Origin: Megascapheus bottae
Lineage: Eukaryota > Chordata > Mammalia > Rodentia > Geomyidae
Assembly (NCBI GenBank): GCA_024803745.1
Contig: JANJXV010000013.1
Span: 58,090,102 to 58,154,101 of the forward strand
Direction of reading: 5' to 3'
DNA length: 64,000 nt
In this document: positions 42,507 to 60,765 of the stretch, in pieces
Position numbering within the stretch: the stretch's first letter is position 1
How the letters are laid out: the number at the start of each line of letters is the position of its first letter
Notes under the pieces: generated by a model
What the model was told of the DNA's origin: nothing
Seen by the model: only the letters and a program-made list of their open reading frames with translations
Databases searched by the model: none
Position numbers and translations under genes: made by a program

Positions 42507-43436
42507 CGCTGTTGTCTAATGGTTGGGCTGGCGTCCTCACCTGCATGCATCTGGGAAGGGACAGGAACTTCAACTGAACCATCCTTGAGGACAACAGGGT
42601 GGGCTGTCCGGGGCAGAGGGAGGAAGACCTAAGTCTCCTGGTGCTAGCTCCTGTCCTGAGCCTGGAGGGCCCTGCCTGGCCCCCTGCCCCAGCTTCACCC
42701 AGAACTCACATCACAGATGATCCTCTCTGGCCTGCCCGGACTGCTGGCCACACTGCCCTCCAGCAGAATGCCTGCTCCTCAGGCGACCTTCCCTCTCTGC
42801 AGGGAGGTCCTGCTTTACTCACCTCTCTGCTGCATCCAGTGAGCAGGGCTGTGGGAGCCAAGCCCACTGAGCCCAACTCCGCAGCCCTGCGAGGACCTCA
42901 GGGCTCTGGGGCACAGTGGCAGCTGAGGCTGGCTGGGGGGAGGTTGCTGACTTCCTCCTCCCAGCTTCCAACACAGCTCTTTCCCTCCCAGTATGGGCTC
43001 CCCATGCAGTAACCCCAGCGCACCCCCACATGCCAGCCCAGACCACTCCTCCATCTTTCCTTGGCCATGACCAACGTCCAGTGCTCCTCCACAGCAGAGT
43101 CAGCTTTGCTGAGCTTGGACCTTCCAGAGGAAGGAAACACTGCCACCTGGTGTCCCCCAGACCCCTGCCTGGCCCATGGTGCCGGGGGACATTTCCTACC
43201 TGACCCTAGACCTCCAGGTGGGGCCCTTTCAATCTGTCACCCATGGCTTCACCTTAAAATGGGTAAGTACTTCCCAATACTTGACTTGAAAAGGACCTGA
43301 GGGGCAGTGAGGGGACAGTGATGGACCTGCCCTCCTCACCACAAGCCTGAGGCACGGCCCTCTGATGTAGCAGAATCCCTCCTTTAATTTACTAGGCTCT
43401 GTTCAGGCACATTCAGGTTTAAAATTGCAACTATAC

Positions 43437-43575
43437 AGATGGACACCGGTGACTCATGCCCACAATCCTAGCTACTCAGGAGACTGAGATCTGAGGATCA
43501 AGGTTCAAAGCCAGCTCAACCAATAGTAAAAAGCAAAAAGCTGGGAGTGGAGATGTGGCTCAAGTGGCAGGGAGA
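43437..43575 (+). mobile_element. B-type SINE, truncated
   Basis: 'atggacaccggtgactcatg ... ctactcaggagactgagatc ... gtggagatgtggctcaagtgg'. Confidence 0.75.
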
Positions 43576-44013
43576 GGATCCACCCACAGCCCACTCTGGA
43601 TGTCACTCACAGTGGGCCATGAGTACTTCCTGGGGCACCTGTCTGACTGGCTCCCTGAGTAACTGCCTGTTCTCTCCAAGTAGCAGGCCTGGCCTGACAC
43701 CTGGCCCAGGTGTCAGCCCGAGGGATGCTGGGAACAGGAGAGCAGGGGGGGAGGGGGAAGGACAGCACAACTATGCCACCTGTTGGGCACCCCCTCCTCC
43801 AGGCAGTCTGAGACAGTTGTGAGACAGTCTCCCACTAACTACAGGAGACCAATAGTGAGGGTTCTGCCAGCTGCTGCCCTTGGACTTCACTGCTGCTGGC
43901 TGGGGTCAGCCTGACCACTGCCCCTGTTGTCATGCTGGCACCGCGTGGCCAAGTTCCACGTGATCTGAGTGCCTGCACAGACCTGGCCTTGAACAAGCCA
44001 AAGGTTCAGCTCG

Positions 44014-44014
<1 letters not shown>

Positions 44015-44055
<41 letters not shown>
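44015..44055. repeat. (CA)n microsatellite
   Basis: About 19 CA units. Confidence 0.97.
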
Positions 44056-44057
<2 letters not shown>

Positions 44058-44904
44058 GGCGCCACTCCTGGTGACCAGACATGGTCAACGCCGTGGGCTT
44101 AGGTCTGTGTTCCTGACGTGGGTGGTTACTTTACAGCATCAGGTCAAGCACACAACAGGCTGCACATAACAGCCTTGGTATTGGTGCTGGGTCTGGGACC
44201 TTGGTTTTCTTCTTATAGCAGAAGCAATCTGGCCTGACCCAGGGTGTGAGCAGTGAGGGCTCCCGAGCAGGCAGGAGGTGCCTAGCCCTCCAGCTTCTCC
44301 AGCTCCCAGACCTGGCCCCTAGCACCTATCAGAAGACAGAACCTCCACAGACCCAGAAAGCTTTCCAGGTGGCTGGGCACAGCCTGTGATCTGACCTCTG
44401 GCCTGTGAGTCACACGCATACTCACCTGTTGGGCACAGGACCCTGAGCTCTGGGCCAGCTCTCCTCACTGGGAGGCCTTGCTGCCTGGCATGGGCAGGTG
44501 CTTCTCCCAGGGTGCTCCCTACCTCAGTTTCTAATTCAGCCTCTGCAGAAGTTGGGTAGAATGTCCAGGGAGGGCCTCTGGCTTGACCTCACCACTCTGG
44601 CTCTTCCTAGTCACGGCAGACTTTCCCTCCATGGGGCAGGGTCTGCCAGGACAGCTGTACTAGAAGCCAATGGTCCAGGGCCTGGCTTCCCTGCTCCTCA
44701 CCAGAGGAGGCCCGCCCCTCCCAGCCTAAGCTTTAAAGATGTCCACCTATGAGACGATCAAAAATGAGGGCCCCTCCTGGATAATTCTAATGTCCAGAAA
44801 AACTCTGAACCCCAATGACCTCTGAACTCAACATCCCACCTCTGAGGCACCACTACCACAGTTAATAAGACCCAAATTCTTCCTGGAGCATATCAAAACC
44901 CAAG

Positions 44905-45100
44905 TGACTGAGGCCAGGAGTGTGGCCTAGTGGTAGAGTGCTTGCCTAGCACGCAAGAAGCCCTGGGTTCAAATACTCAGTATCACCCACGTAGTTAAAG
45001 CCAGAAGTGGCACTCAAGTGGTAGAGCGCTTGAGAAAGCTCAAGAACAGTGTCCAGGCTCTGAGTTCAAGCCCCAGGACTGGCAAAAATAATAATAACTT
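44905..45100 (+). mobile_element. A-type SINE
   Basis: 'ggccaggagtgtggcctagtgg ... gagttcaagccccaggac' with an (AAT)n tail. Confidence 0.85.
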
Positions 45101-45114
45101 AAAAAAGTGACGTT

Positions 45115-45320
45115 AGGGCCAGGAACTTGGCCTAGTAGTTAAAGTGCTTGCCTAGCATGCACGAAGACCTGGGTTCGATTCCTTGGTACCACATACATAG
45201 AAAAAGCTGGAAGTGGTGCTGAGGCTCAAGTGGTAGAGCTCTAGCCTTGAAAAAGTCCAAGGACAGTGCTCAGGCCCTGAGCTCAAGCCCAGGACTGGAA
45301 AAAAAAAAAAAAAAAAAGTG
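45115..45320 (+). mobile_element. A-type SINE
   Basis: Near-consensus copy with an A18 tail; 'gtgacgtta' (45107-45114 and 45318-45326) flanks it as a target-site duplication. Confidence 0.95.
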
Positions 45321-45604
45321 ACGTTAGCCATCCGTGCCGTCCAGTGGTCCTGTTGAGTGCCCACTTCTGAATGTCCCTCTGTAAGAAACATGCTCAGGTG
45401 TTCAGCCTCAAAGAATGGACTTGGAGGCAGAAAGTGCAGCACAAGTGAGACTTTAATGGTGGTACTGTTAAGTCTCCCACCGAGTCTGGTAGGCAGACAC
45501 ATCCAGAAGTGACAACAGTGATTCCCTTCTGCATAAATCCCTCCTTGAGGGAAGTGCGGGTGGTGGGGGGTACAACCTTCTTGGTCCTGACCTGAATCTC
45601 TCTG

Positions 45605-45782
45605 TCCTGGCTTGAGCTCAGGGCCTGAGCACTGTCCTTGAGCTTTCTCAAGGCTGGAGCTCTACCACTTGAGCGGCAGCACCTCTTCTTCACTCCTGGC
45701 CTTTTCTGTGTGTGTGGCGCTGAGGGACCCAGGTCTTCGTGTATGCTAGGCACTCTACACTAGGCCAAACTGCCGGCCCCAA
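45605..45782 (-). mobile_element. A-type SINE
   Basis: 'ctgtcctggcttgagctcag ... ctaggccaaactgccggcccc'. Confidence 0.85.
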
Positions 45783-45794
45783 TCCAACTTTTTG

Positions 45795-46380
45795 TTTTTT
45801 TGGCAGTTCTGGGGCTTGAACGCAAGTCCTGGGCTCAAGGTTAGCACTCTACCAGATGAGTCACAGTACCACTTCCAGTTTTTTTTTTGTGTGTGTGTGA
45901 GACGGGAGCTTGAACTGGGTCTGGGCGCTGTCCCAGAGCTCTTCAGCTCAAGGCTACTGCCCTACCCTTGAGCCAAGCCCCACTTCCCATTTTCTACTGA
46001 TTAATTGGAGATGAAATTCAGGCTCTTTTGTGCCCGGGCTGGCTTTGAGCCCTGATCCTCAGATCTCAGCCTCCTGAGCAGCTAGGATTCCAGGCGTGAG
46101 CCACCACACCTGGCTTTCCAGCTTTTTTTTTTCTGAGTGGTTTATTGAAGATAGGAGTCTCAGGGACCTTGCTGTCCAGGCTGTTTTGAACAACAATGCT
46201 TGGATCCCGGCCTTCTGAGTAGATGGGAAGATGGGAATGCAGGTATGACCCCTGACTATATTGACTTCCTTTTTTTTTGGCTGACTGTGGGCTTGACCTC
46301 AAGGCTCGGGCACTGTCCCTCAGTTCTTCTGCTCAAGGTTAGGCTCTAGGATTAGAGCTGCGAGCCACGAAGGCTGGCTG
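45795..46380 (-). mobile_element. Cluster of SINE pieces (A fragment, B-type, two fragments)
   Basis: A right-monomer fragment to ~45885, a clear B-type copy at 45898-46117 ('gcttgaactgggtctgggcg ... gccaccacacctggct'), and two decayed reverse fragments to 46380. Confidence 0.65.
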
Positions 46381-47094
46381 ATCCCTCTTCTTTTTCTTTT
46401 ACTGGTCTTACTCTCACCCTGTATCTTTCCTTCTCAAAACGATCTAAAGCCCGCTGTCTCTTTCTCACAGGAGAGAATTTAGTTTCGCTCCCCTTAGTAA
46501 ATCACTCTGTTGCCGTGTCATGGCCGCAGCTGTCTTCATCTCTGTGCACAGCCTCTTTCACAAGGGTAGGACACGCTCCTGTCCTCTGGAGAGAAACGAG
46601 GATGGAGAGCAGCAAACCTTTCTAGCTTCCAGCATTCCTCTGGCCAGCTGGGGAATGAATGGCCGTCAGCAGAACTCCGGAACCTCCTCTCCCTCTCCCC
46701 AGAAACTAGCTGCGTTTATGGTTTCCTGTGGGGGGGGGGTGCGCGGGGGGGGGGGGGCCGCCCGACGCTCTCCTCCTCCCCCTTCTCCTCCCCCTCCTCC
46801 CCCCCTCCCCCCTCCTCCTCCCTGGGACCCGGTCCGGCGCAGTGTCGTCTGCCGAGCTCTTCCGCTTTCCTCCGGCCCGCGGCCCTCGCGCATCCAGGCT
46901 CCGGCGTCCTCCGGATGTTCACAAGGCCCTCGGCTGTGGCTCCCCGCCAGGGCGGTCGACAGTCCGACCGCAGGGCCCCACCTCGGCCGGGCCCCTCCCG
47001 CTTTCCAGAGCTCCGCGGGGCCGAGCGTCTCGGGTCCTCCCGCGCGGGCTGGCTTTGAACCCGGGGCCGCAGGGCTCCGCCTCGGGGGCCACCG

Positions 47095-47208
47095 CGCGCG
47101 GCCCGCCCTCCGCCCTCCGCCCTCCGCCCTCCGCCCTCCGCCGTCCGCCGTCCGCCCTCCGCCCTCCGCCCTCCGCCCTCCGCCCTCCGCCCTCCGCCCT
47201 CCTCCTCA
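47095..47208. repeat. (ccctccg)n heptanucleotide repeat
   Basis: About fifteen 7-bp units with a few 'ccgtccg' variants, in the GATD1 CpG island. Confidence 0.95.
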
Positions 47209-47344
47209 CCTCAGGCGTCCGGATTCCCGCCCCGCCCCGCGGATGCGGGGCTAGGGGGCGAGAGGGCCCGCTGTTCCCGGGGACGACGCACGCGCCTCGT
47301 CCAGGCCCCGCCTCGGACGACAGACACGTGACGCTCCGGCCGCA

Positions 47345-47525
47345 GCACGCCCCGCCCCGCGCTCGCACGCCCCGCCCCGCGCACGCACGTCCCGCCCCTC
47401 GCACGCATGCCCCGCCCCGCGCACGCACGCCCCGCCCCGCGCACGCATGCCCCGCCCCGCGCACGCACGTCCCGCCCCGCGCTCGCACGCCCCGCCCCGC
47501 GCACGCACGCCCCGCCCCTCCCCAA
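47345..47525 (+). repeat. Nine exact 20-bp GC-box repeats directly upstream of GATD1
   Basis: Unit 'gcacgccccgccccgcgcac'; every copy holds CCCCGCCCC (Sp1/KLF site on the minus strand). The array ends 28 bases before the ATG. Confidence 0.95.
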
Positions 47526-47552
47526 TCCGCTGCGAGCGCTGTGGGCGCGGCG

Positions 47553-50500
47553 ATGGCGTCCGAGCGGCAGACCAGTCGTCCTGCCTGTCTTCTCGTGGCC
47601 AGCGGCGCCGCCGAAGGTGAGGCGCGCGGAGCCGGGGCTGGCGCGGTCGCGGAGAGCGGCCCGGAGCCCTGGTTCTGGGCGCGGGGCTCCACTCCGGAGA
47701 CGCCCGCGCGGTTGAGCCGCGGGCGCCGCCGTGTCCCACGGAGGCCGCTCCCCGACGCTCTGCGGCTGGCAGAGCTCACCTGGCCGGCAGGCAGCCGGGC
47801 GGGCCGGGAAGCCCGCAGGTGCAGTTGCGCGCCCGGCCTGGCGGCGAGGTCGCCCCCGAGCTTTCCCCGCGGGTTCGGGGCCGGCCTGGTGGCCTTAGCC
47901 TGGCCCGGGTCCGCGTGGCGGCGCACCGCCCCGGCAGGGCCATCGGGGCAGGGCGGGCTGCGGGCGCCCGGAGTCTAGCAGGAGTCCCCCGCCCCGTGTG
48001 CCCGGGAAGGGCAGCCCGGGGCGGCGTGAGTCCGGGCCCCGCAGCCCCTCTGATCTGCCGTGGGGTGAGGGGGCGTTGGAGGCTTTGTCTCTTGGTGGAC
48101 ACTGTGAATTCAGCGTCCCGTGGAGTCGGGCGGAGCCCACACTCCCGATCCTCTTCCTCCGGGGACCTCACCAGGCTGGCCTTGATCCTCCTTGAAGCGT
48201 CCTTTCAGCAGAAGGGAGCTGCAGAGAGCTGATGAAGGCCAGACTCTCATAGCCTTGGGAGGAAGGGACCCCGCCTGTCAGGGATGTTAGGGCCCTGTGC
48301 GCTCCAGCGCCCCTCCCCACTGCTCCACCGCCACCACACCATGGTGGCTGCGGCTCTGTGTGGGTGAGCTGAGCTTTAGCTTTTAGAAAGGCTTCTAGTG
48401 GGGGAAGATGGGAGGCTCGGGGAGCAGGTACATGGCACGGCGAGTGCTGGCTGGAGGCCTGGGGGTGGGGGTTCCGTGCCAGGGAGAGAACCTGCCTTGA
48501 GGGATGTAGAGTGGTTGGCCTGGGGGGCAGGGAGTAGCCAGGACTGGCAGAACACACACATGTCTAGCTGTGCCACTCTGCCTATATCCTCTGAGTGTTA
48601 ACTTTCTTGACCTGAAGAGCTGCTGCCCTGCTAAGGGTGTGTGAGCTCTGCTGTGGAAGTGGGCTGGGGACCAAAAAAGGTTCCACTTGCATCAGGGCAG
48701 CCTGAGGGGTGAGAGGAAGCTGGTCCTGCCATGCCCATGCCCAGGGGTGCCCTCTCCTTTAGGTGTGTCAGCTCAGTCCTTCCTCCACTGCTTCACCCTG
48801 GCCAGTGCTGCCTTCAACCTGCAGGTGGCCACCCCTGGGGTGAGTACAGCGCCCCCCCTCCCCCCGTGGACATCAGTGTAGACAGGTCACACTGGGGTGA
48901 CACTGCAAGTCTATGACTGCATGTTTTGCAGTAACCTGTGAAGTGGGTGGAACAGTTACTGTGCCTTTATAAGATGTGGGAGAATGCACGCCCAAAACTT
49001 TGGGGTGTACCAGCCTTGATATGGGTTTCCCTGGGCTTCACGCTGGAGGTCTGCTGACTCCACGTGGCCCTGGTGTAGGTGGCCAGTTGTCAGCTGCTTT
49101 TGTGCCCTGAGGCTCCTTTGAGGTCACCCCCGTCTTGTCTCCAGGCTCCCTGGGCATGATAGCATGCACAGTTTGTTGACCCTTGGCCCCTGGGTTCTGC
49201 TCTTACAGGGGAAGGCCCTGGACTTCGTGGATGTGACTGAGAGCAATGCACGCTGGGTACAGGACTTCCGCCTCAAGGCTTATGCCAGCCCTGCCAAGCT
49301 GGAGTCCATTGATGGTGGGCTGAGATCCATTCCCTGCTGGGCCTGAGCGTGGTCCTCCTCTGCCTCTGGAGCTAGCCAGGGCTAGCCGGGCCTCGGGACC
49401 CGAACTCCTTGTGTTCCTCTTAGGAGAGTTGGGTGGTGGGGACCACAAACCAGGCTGGCGGGCTGGGGCCATATGAGGAAAGTGAGCAGTGATCCCTCTG
49501 GGCAGCGGACTCCTGCAACTGACCTTGGCTTCTGGCCCATGACTTCCAGGTGCCCGGTACCACGCCCTCCTGATCCCCAGTTGTCCCGGTGCCCTCGCTG
49601 ACCTGGCCAGTAGTGGGTCCTTGGCCCGTATCCTGCAGCACTTCCGCTCTGAGAGCAGTGAGTGACAAGGAGTGGGATAGGCCGAGAGCAGGCGTCTGGG
49701 CCGGAGTGGAGGGTGGCTGAGCAATGGATGATGGGAAGCCAAGGAGCAGGCCACACAGGCAGGTGGGGTGTGGGTGCAGGATTAGGAGTGAGCCACGTGG
49801 TTCTTGCTTGCATGTGACAAGTGAGCTCTGCTGCCTCCTGTCTGTTTGTGTCCCTCCTGGCCCCTGCTGGCCAGGCAGATGCTGTCTGGGCTCCTGATGG
49901 GAACGCTGGGCATTTGGCCTGCTGACTAATGCAGCAGTCAGGAAAGACTGGCCTGCAGACTCGCTGGGGCTCCACACAGCGCCCCTGGTGTGAGGAGTGG
50001 AGCGGGGCCTGGGCTGCTGCTGGTGGCACCCCGGAGCTGGGGGAAGTGGAACATCCCGCCCTTCATGCCCCTGAAACCTGGGGGGACCTTGTAGGTCACA
50101 CATCATGTATGGGGAGTCTGGCTGGAGTCCACGTCCTCAAGTGCTTTGCTGCTTTCAGAGCCCATCTGTGCCATTGGCCACGGTGTTGCTGCCCTGTGCT
50201 GTGCCACTGGCGAGGATAGGTCCTGGGTGTTCACCGGCTACAGCCTGACAGGGGTGAGTGCTGCGTGGACAGCCTGGGTCCCCTGCTGAGGACACCAGCA
50301 GCAGAGGCATGCACTGCAGCCTTGCTTTCCCCAGGTGCAAGGGCTGCTGGGTGCTGAGCACAGGCTGTGAAGGCAGAGGCAGCCCCATGGGTCCCCGGCT
50401 GCCAGCCCATCTCATCCTGGCCATCTGTGTGTCAGTGTCAGAGCTCTGGGCCAGCCACAGTGACCCTGGCCCGCCCACCTCTCCCGACCCGCAGGGTGGG

Positions 50501-51044
50501 TGGGGCCCCCAAGCCCGTTGGTCTTGGCAGAGCAGGCAAGCTCTGCCACTGCCAAAACTGATGGGCTTCTTTGCGGCCTCCCCCACAGCCCTCGGTGTAC
50601 GAGCTGGTCAGAGCACCGGGCTTCGCCCACCTGCCACTGGTGGTGGAGGACTTTGTGAAGGACTCTGGTGCTGGTTTCAGTGGTGAGCCCCAATCCACAC
50701 CCCACTCTAGACATGGGTAGGGAGAGAGCAGCCAGGCCAGCTCTCAAGCCGTGTTTTGCAGGCCTGGGACTGGCTCTGAGACATGGCCCTCACCTGGGAG
50801 AGTGGGCTTAAGGGAGCCCTGAAGCCTGTGCACTTTGTCCTCCCAGCCAGTGAGCCTGATGCTGTGCATGTCGTGCTGGACCGACATCTGGTCACTGGCC
50901 AGAATGCCAACTCCACTGTCCCTGCTGTGCAGAACCTGCTCTTCCTCTGCGGCAGCCGGTGAGGCTTTGGGAAGGGACTTTGGGTGGACTCCTGCCTTGT
51001 TCCAAGAATTGACCTGGATTCCGTGTCTACCCCATAGGAAGTAA
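47553..51044 (+). CDS. GATD1: GATD1 (PDDC1), glutamine amidotransferase-like class 1 domain protein
   Basis: Member of the DJ-1/PfpI-like superfamily; cellular role poorly known. Eight coding exons: 47553-47616, 48763-48839, 49209-49314, 49550-49657, 50159-50253, 50589-50682, 50847-50958, 51038-51044; in phase, 220 aa as in human. The last exon encodes only the end of Arg, then Lys and the stop. The fold shows the usual strand-loop pattern ([35 protein letters not shown]). At the nucleophile elbow, where DJ-1 has AICAG with its reactive Cys, this protein has AIGHG. The catalytic Cys is therefore absent, though Cys residues follow closely. This suggests a non-amidotransferase role (inference). 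No clear poly(A) signal was found after 51044. Confidence 0.96.
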
Positions 51045-51619
51045 TCCTGTGGATGTCACCCTTGGGACGGCCCTGGCTTCCCCAGAGGCAGCCAGACTCA
51101 TTTCTGGCCCCGTCTGCTGATGCCTAAGGACTATGAAAGCGGCCCTTGGCCCATCCTAGACTTGGAACTGCTAGAATCCTCTTGTAGTCAGCCCCCAGTG
51201 GTGTTAGCTCTACTGGAGGGGCTGAGCCCTCAGGTCCCGTGCTTTTATCCAGTGGGAAGTGGGGACAGCTGGGTGTATATCAAGTTGAGAGTTTCTGACA
51301 CCTGCTTGCAGTGGGCTGGTCTACCATCAGCATGAAGTCAGAGGTCAGTTACAGGGGCTGGGGCTGGGAAGGTTCCTGCTGGGGCCTCAGCTGCACTCAC
51401 CCTTTAGCTATTGACGGGGTCATGGAAGACTAGGAGATCTCACCTACTTAGAACTTCTCACCCTGGCCAAAGGTGAGTGGGGAATTTTCTGGTAGCTGAG
51501 GATGGAGCTGGACTGGGGGTGGACACAGTACTGTCATCCTCTCATCTGGAACTGAGAAATACTTGTATCATATCATAGATTTGTGTCTGTGCGTGTGTGC
51601 GTGCCTGCGCACGTGTGCA

Positions 51620-51880
51620 AGTCCTGGGTTCTGAACTCAGGGCCCCAGCGCTGCCCCTGAGGTATTTAGTTGAAGGCTAGCCTCTTACCACTTGAGGCTT
51701 TGTTGTTTTGCTGGGCCTGGGCTCTGTCCCTGAGCCATTCGACACTCAAGGCTAGCACTCTACCCCTTGGGCCACACTGCCACTTCTGTTTTTTTCTATG
51801 TGGTACTGAGGAGTCAAACCCAGGGTTTCATGCATGCTAGGTGAGCATTCTTCTACTAAGTCACATTTCCAGTCAACCAC
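51620..51880 (-). mobile_element. SINE copies, diverged
   Basis: 'cctgggttctgaactcaggg' fragment followed by an A-type-like copy ending 'gctaggtgagcattcttctac'. Confidence 0.6.
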
Positions 51881-51894
51881 CCCTTTTTTTTTTC

Positions 51895-52110
51895 TTTTAG
51901 TAGTTTTTTTCTTTTTTGGCCAATCCTGGGGTTTGAACTCAGTCTGTCCTTGGACATTTTTTTTTTGCTCAAGGCTAGAGCTCTACCACTTGAGCCACAG
52001 CACCACTTCGAGCTTTTTCTGTGTATGTGGTTCTAGGGAATCAAACCCAGGGCTTTGTGCTTGCTAGGCGAGCACCCGACCACTAGGCCACAGTCCTGGC
52101 CCTTTCTTTT
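51895..52110 (-). mobile_element. A-type SINE
   Basis: 'ggccaatcctggggtttgaac ... cactaggccacagtcctggccc'. Confidence 0.85.
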
Positions 52111-52503
52111 TTATTGTTGGTTGTAAGACTGAGTTTGAGGCCTAGTACTGGGACAACAAAGAAGTTGGTATCTGTTAAAGCCACACTGCCTGCTCCCATA
52201 CAAACTGACACCATCACCCCTTATAGAAACCTGGTCACCTGGCTTCACAGGGCATCCAGGCCCCACCTGGCTGCTCTAGAGCAGGCACTACCGCTCAGCA
52301 TGCTCCACAGACCTGTGTGCCCTCTGGGACTACATAGGAGGGCCCATCGCATATCACCCCAGCCCAGCAGCGCACCCTGAAAACCCCAGGGACGAGGCTC
52401 ACAGGTATAGCCTGGCAGGGACTTGCTGTACATTCCTGACCCCATTTCCCAGTCCCATCTGGTGGCACACAATGAAGTGAAACAGCACAGGAAAAGTGAC
52501 TGC

Positions 52504-52509
52504 TTTAAT
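52504..52509 (-). terminator. TALDO1 polyadenylation signal (ATTAAA)
   Basis: Minus-strand ATTAAA in 'GCATTAAAGCAGTC', ~140 bases past the TALDO1 stop; the common variant signal. Confidence 0.6.
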
Positions 52510-52646
52510 GCATTAGGTAGCATTTTACACAAAATCAGAAACACCATCCCTGCTCCGATTGCTGAAAATATAATGGTTAACAAGCTGTGTGGCGTCGGAG
52601 CTGCAGGGACGGCTATGCAGGCCTGGGGTTCTGCCTCAGTGCTGCA

Positions 52647-58721
<6,075 letters not shown>

Positions 58722-58754
58722 TTACCTTCCAGACCAGGCTGGCACAGCAATCAA

Positions 58755-58950
58755 GAGGACACTCAGCCATCCTGGTGGCTACTCAGGAGGCTGAGATCTG
58801 GATCTGAAATTGGAAGCCAGCCTGGGCAGGAGAGGCCAGCAGACTCCTATTCTAATCAACGACGAAAAGGCAGAAAGAGGGACTGTGGCTCAAGTGGTAG
58901 AGTCTGAGCCTTGACTACAAAAGCCCAGGGGCAGCACCCAGGCAGACACA
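58755..58950 (+). mobile_element. B-type SINE
   Basis: 'catcctggtggctactcagg ... gggactgtggctcaagtgg ... gcagcacccaggcag'. Confidence 0.7.
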
Positions 58951-59111
58951 AGCTGCAGGAGCAGCACATGTGCACACTCACACCCACACATGCACAGCAA
59001 AGCATCCAAGCAAGAACTGGTAGTATACACCTATAATACCTGAGGCAGGAAAATAAAGAGCTCAAGGTCAGCCTGGACTTGATAGCAAGAGCTCGTTTCA
59101 AAACAAAACAG

Positions 59112-59310
59112 ATTAGGGGCCGGGAGTTTGGCCTAGTGGTAGAGTGCTTGCCTGGCATGCACAAAGATCCAGGTTCCATTCCTAGGTACCACATATGCAG
59201 AAAAAGCCGGAGATGGTACTGTGGTAGAGCTCTAGCCTTGAGAAAGCCAAAAGATCAGTGCTCACGCCCTGGGTTCAAGCCCCAAGACTGTGGGTATAGG
59301 GTGGGGGGGG
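59112..59310 (+). mobile_element. A-type SINE
   Basis: 'ggggccgggagtttggcctag ... gggttcaagccccaagac'; the right monomer has a small deletion. Confidence 0.85.
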
Positions 59311-59344
59311 GGGAACTGGACTAGATCCCAGGGGATAAACCAGC

Positions 59345-59760
59345 TTCTAAAATGACTTTCAGTGAGGTGAGGTGACTTATGCCTGTAATACTAACTACTC
59401 AGGAGGCTGAGATCTGAGGATCAAGGTTCAAAACCAGCCCAGGTACTAAAGTCTGTGAGACTCTTATCTCCAATTAATCATAAGAAAACCAGAAATAATA
59501 TTATGGCTCAATGCGTAGGGCAGTAGCCTTGAACTGAAGAGCTCAGAGATAACACCTTGGTCCAGAGTTCAAGTCCCACAACTGACCAAAAAATATATAT
59601 ATAACTTTTAGCTCGGTACTGGTTAACTCATGACTATAATCTTAGCTACTCAGGAGGCTAAGATCTGGAGGATATAATTCCAAGCCAGCTTGGGCAGCAA
59701 GGCTGTAGAACAAGCATCTGAAAGCATATCTGAAGGCAAAAATTGTAGAATGCCAGCTAA
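59345..59760 (+). mobile_element. Two B-type SINE copies
   Basis: 59345-59600 is full-length with a TATA-rich tail. 59612-59760 is a left-part copy ('ctcggtactggttaactcatg'). Confidence 0.75.
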
Positions 59761-59829
59761 GCAAGCACAGGCCCTTGGGTCCAAACTCACTACTGAAAAG
59801 CAACAACCACCACCCAGAACTGACTTTCT

Positions 59830-60030
59830 TTCTTTTGGGACCTGAACGCAGGGCCTGGGCACTGTCCCTAAGTTGCTTTTGCTTTTGCTCAATAACGGTT
59901 AGCACTCTACCATTAGCACTCAAATGAATCATAGTGCCCCGTCTGGCCTTTTCTGTTTATGTGGCAATGAGGAATCAAACCCAAGGCTTCATGCATGCTA
60001 GGCAAGCACTCGACCAGCCAGAACTTTCAA
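59830..60030 (-). mobile_element. A-type SINE, diverged
   Basis: 'gggacctgaacgcagggcctg ... aatcaaacccaaggcttcatg'. Confidence 0.75.
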
Positions 60031-60149
60031 TACCACTTGGAGGGAGAAGCTTCAGAAGTGTATGACATGTACTGCTCCCTACTCACTGTCAGGAGGCACA
60101 CTGGTGCAGAGCAGGCAACACCGCAGAGCTAGCTTCAACAGTGTCACTC

Positions 60150-60380
60150 CTGTCAGACACGGTGGCTCACGCCTGTAATCCTAGCTACTCAGAGGACTGA
60201 GATCTGAGGATTGTGGTTCAAAGCCAGCCTAGGCATTAAAGACCTTGAGGCTCTTTATCTCCAACTAACCTCTATAAAACGGGAAGTGGAGCTGTGGCCT
60301 TGAGCTGAAAAAGAGCTCAGAGACAGCACCAAGGCCCAGAGTTCAAGCCCATGACCCACAAAAAAAAAAAAAAAAAAGTC
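60150..60380 (+). mobile_element. B-type SINE
   Basis: 'tcagacacggtggctcacgcc ... gagttcaagcccatgaccc' with an A17 tail; near full length. Confidence 0.9.
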
Positions 60381-60564
60381 ACTTTTAATACATTAGAAAA
60401 GCCATTAGGGCTTGACCTGGAAATGATGCAGTATAGATAAATGAGAACAGAAGGAAATGCTATTAGTTTTAACCAATATCAAAAGAGCTAGATTCAAAAG
60501 TTAAAACCAGAGTAATCTGAAAAAGCAGGAAAGCTCCCATCTCACCATACCTCCTTTCTTTTTT

Positions 60565-60765
60565 TCTTCCAGTCCTGGGGCTTGAAATTAGATATTGTCC
60601 TTAGCCATTTTTTTCCCCCATCAAGGATGGTGCTCTGTCACTTGAACCACAGCACCACTTCTGTTTTTTTCTATGTATGTGGTACCGAGGAATTGAACAC
60701 AGGGCTTCTTGTGCATGTCAGGCAAGTGCTCTACCACTGGGCCACACTCCTGGAGATATAGAAGA
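60565..60765 (-). mobile_element. A-type SINE
   Basis: 'cttccagtcctggggcttga ... ctaccactgggccacactcc'. Confidence 0.8.

Larger units (their letters stand above)
42530..47090. other. CEND1-GATD1 intergenic region
   Basis: Unique sequence from 42530 to 43430 and 43580 to 44900, interrupted by a (CA)n tract and, from 44.9 kb on, a cluster of SINEs. A poly-purine/pyrimidine stretch lies at 46730-46830. No exon recognised. Confidence 0.7.
46735..48060 (+). promoter_or_regulatory. GATD1 promoter CpG island
   Basis: CpG-rich over 1.3 kb around the GATD1 ATG, with a 9-copy GC-box repeat immediately upstream and a CCAAT motif ('ccccaatccg', ~47520) 30 bases before the start codon. Confidence 0.7.
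51045..52500. other. GATD1-TALDO1 convergent 3' region
   Basis: GATD1 (+) and TALDO1 (-) converge here. Probable GATD1 3' UTR to about 51.6 kb, then reverse-orientation SINE copies (51620-52110). No other gene seen. Confidence 0.65.

Noticed and set aside
46520..47978. Pro/Arg-rich frames upstream of and over GATD1 exon 1
   Set aside because: CpG-island and 20-bp repeat composition; GATD1's own frame and introns explain the locus.
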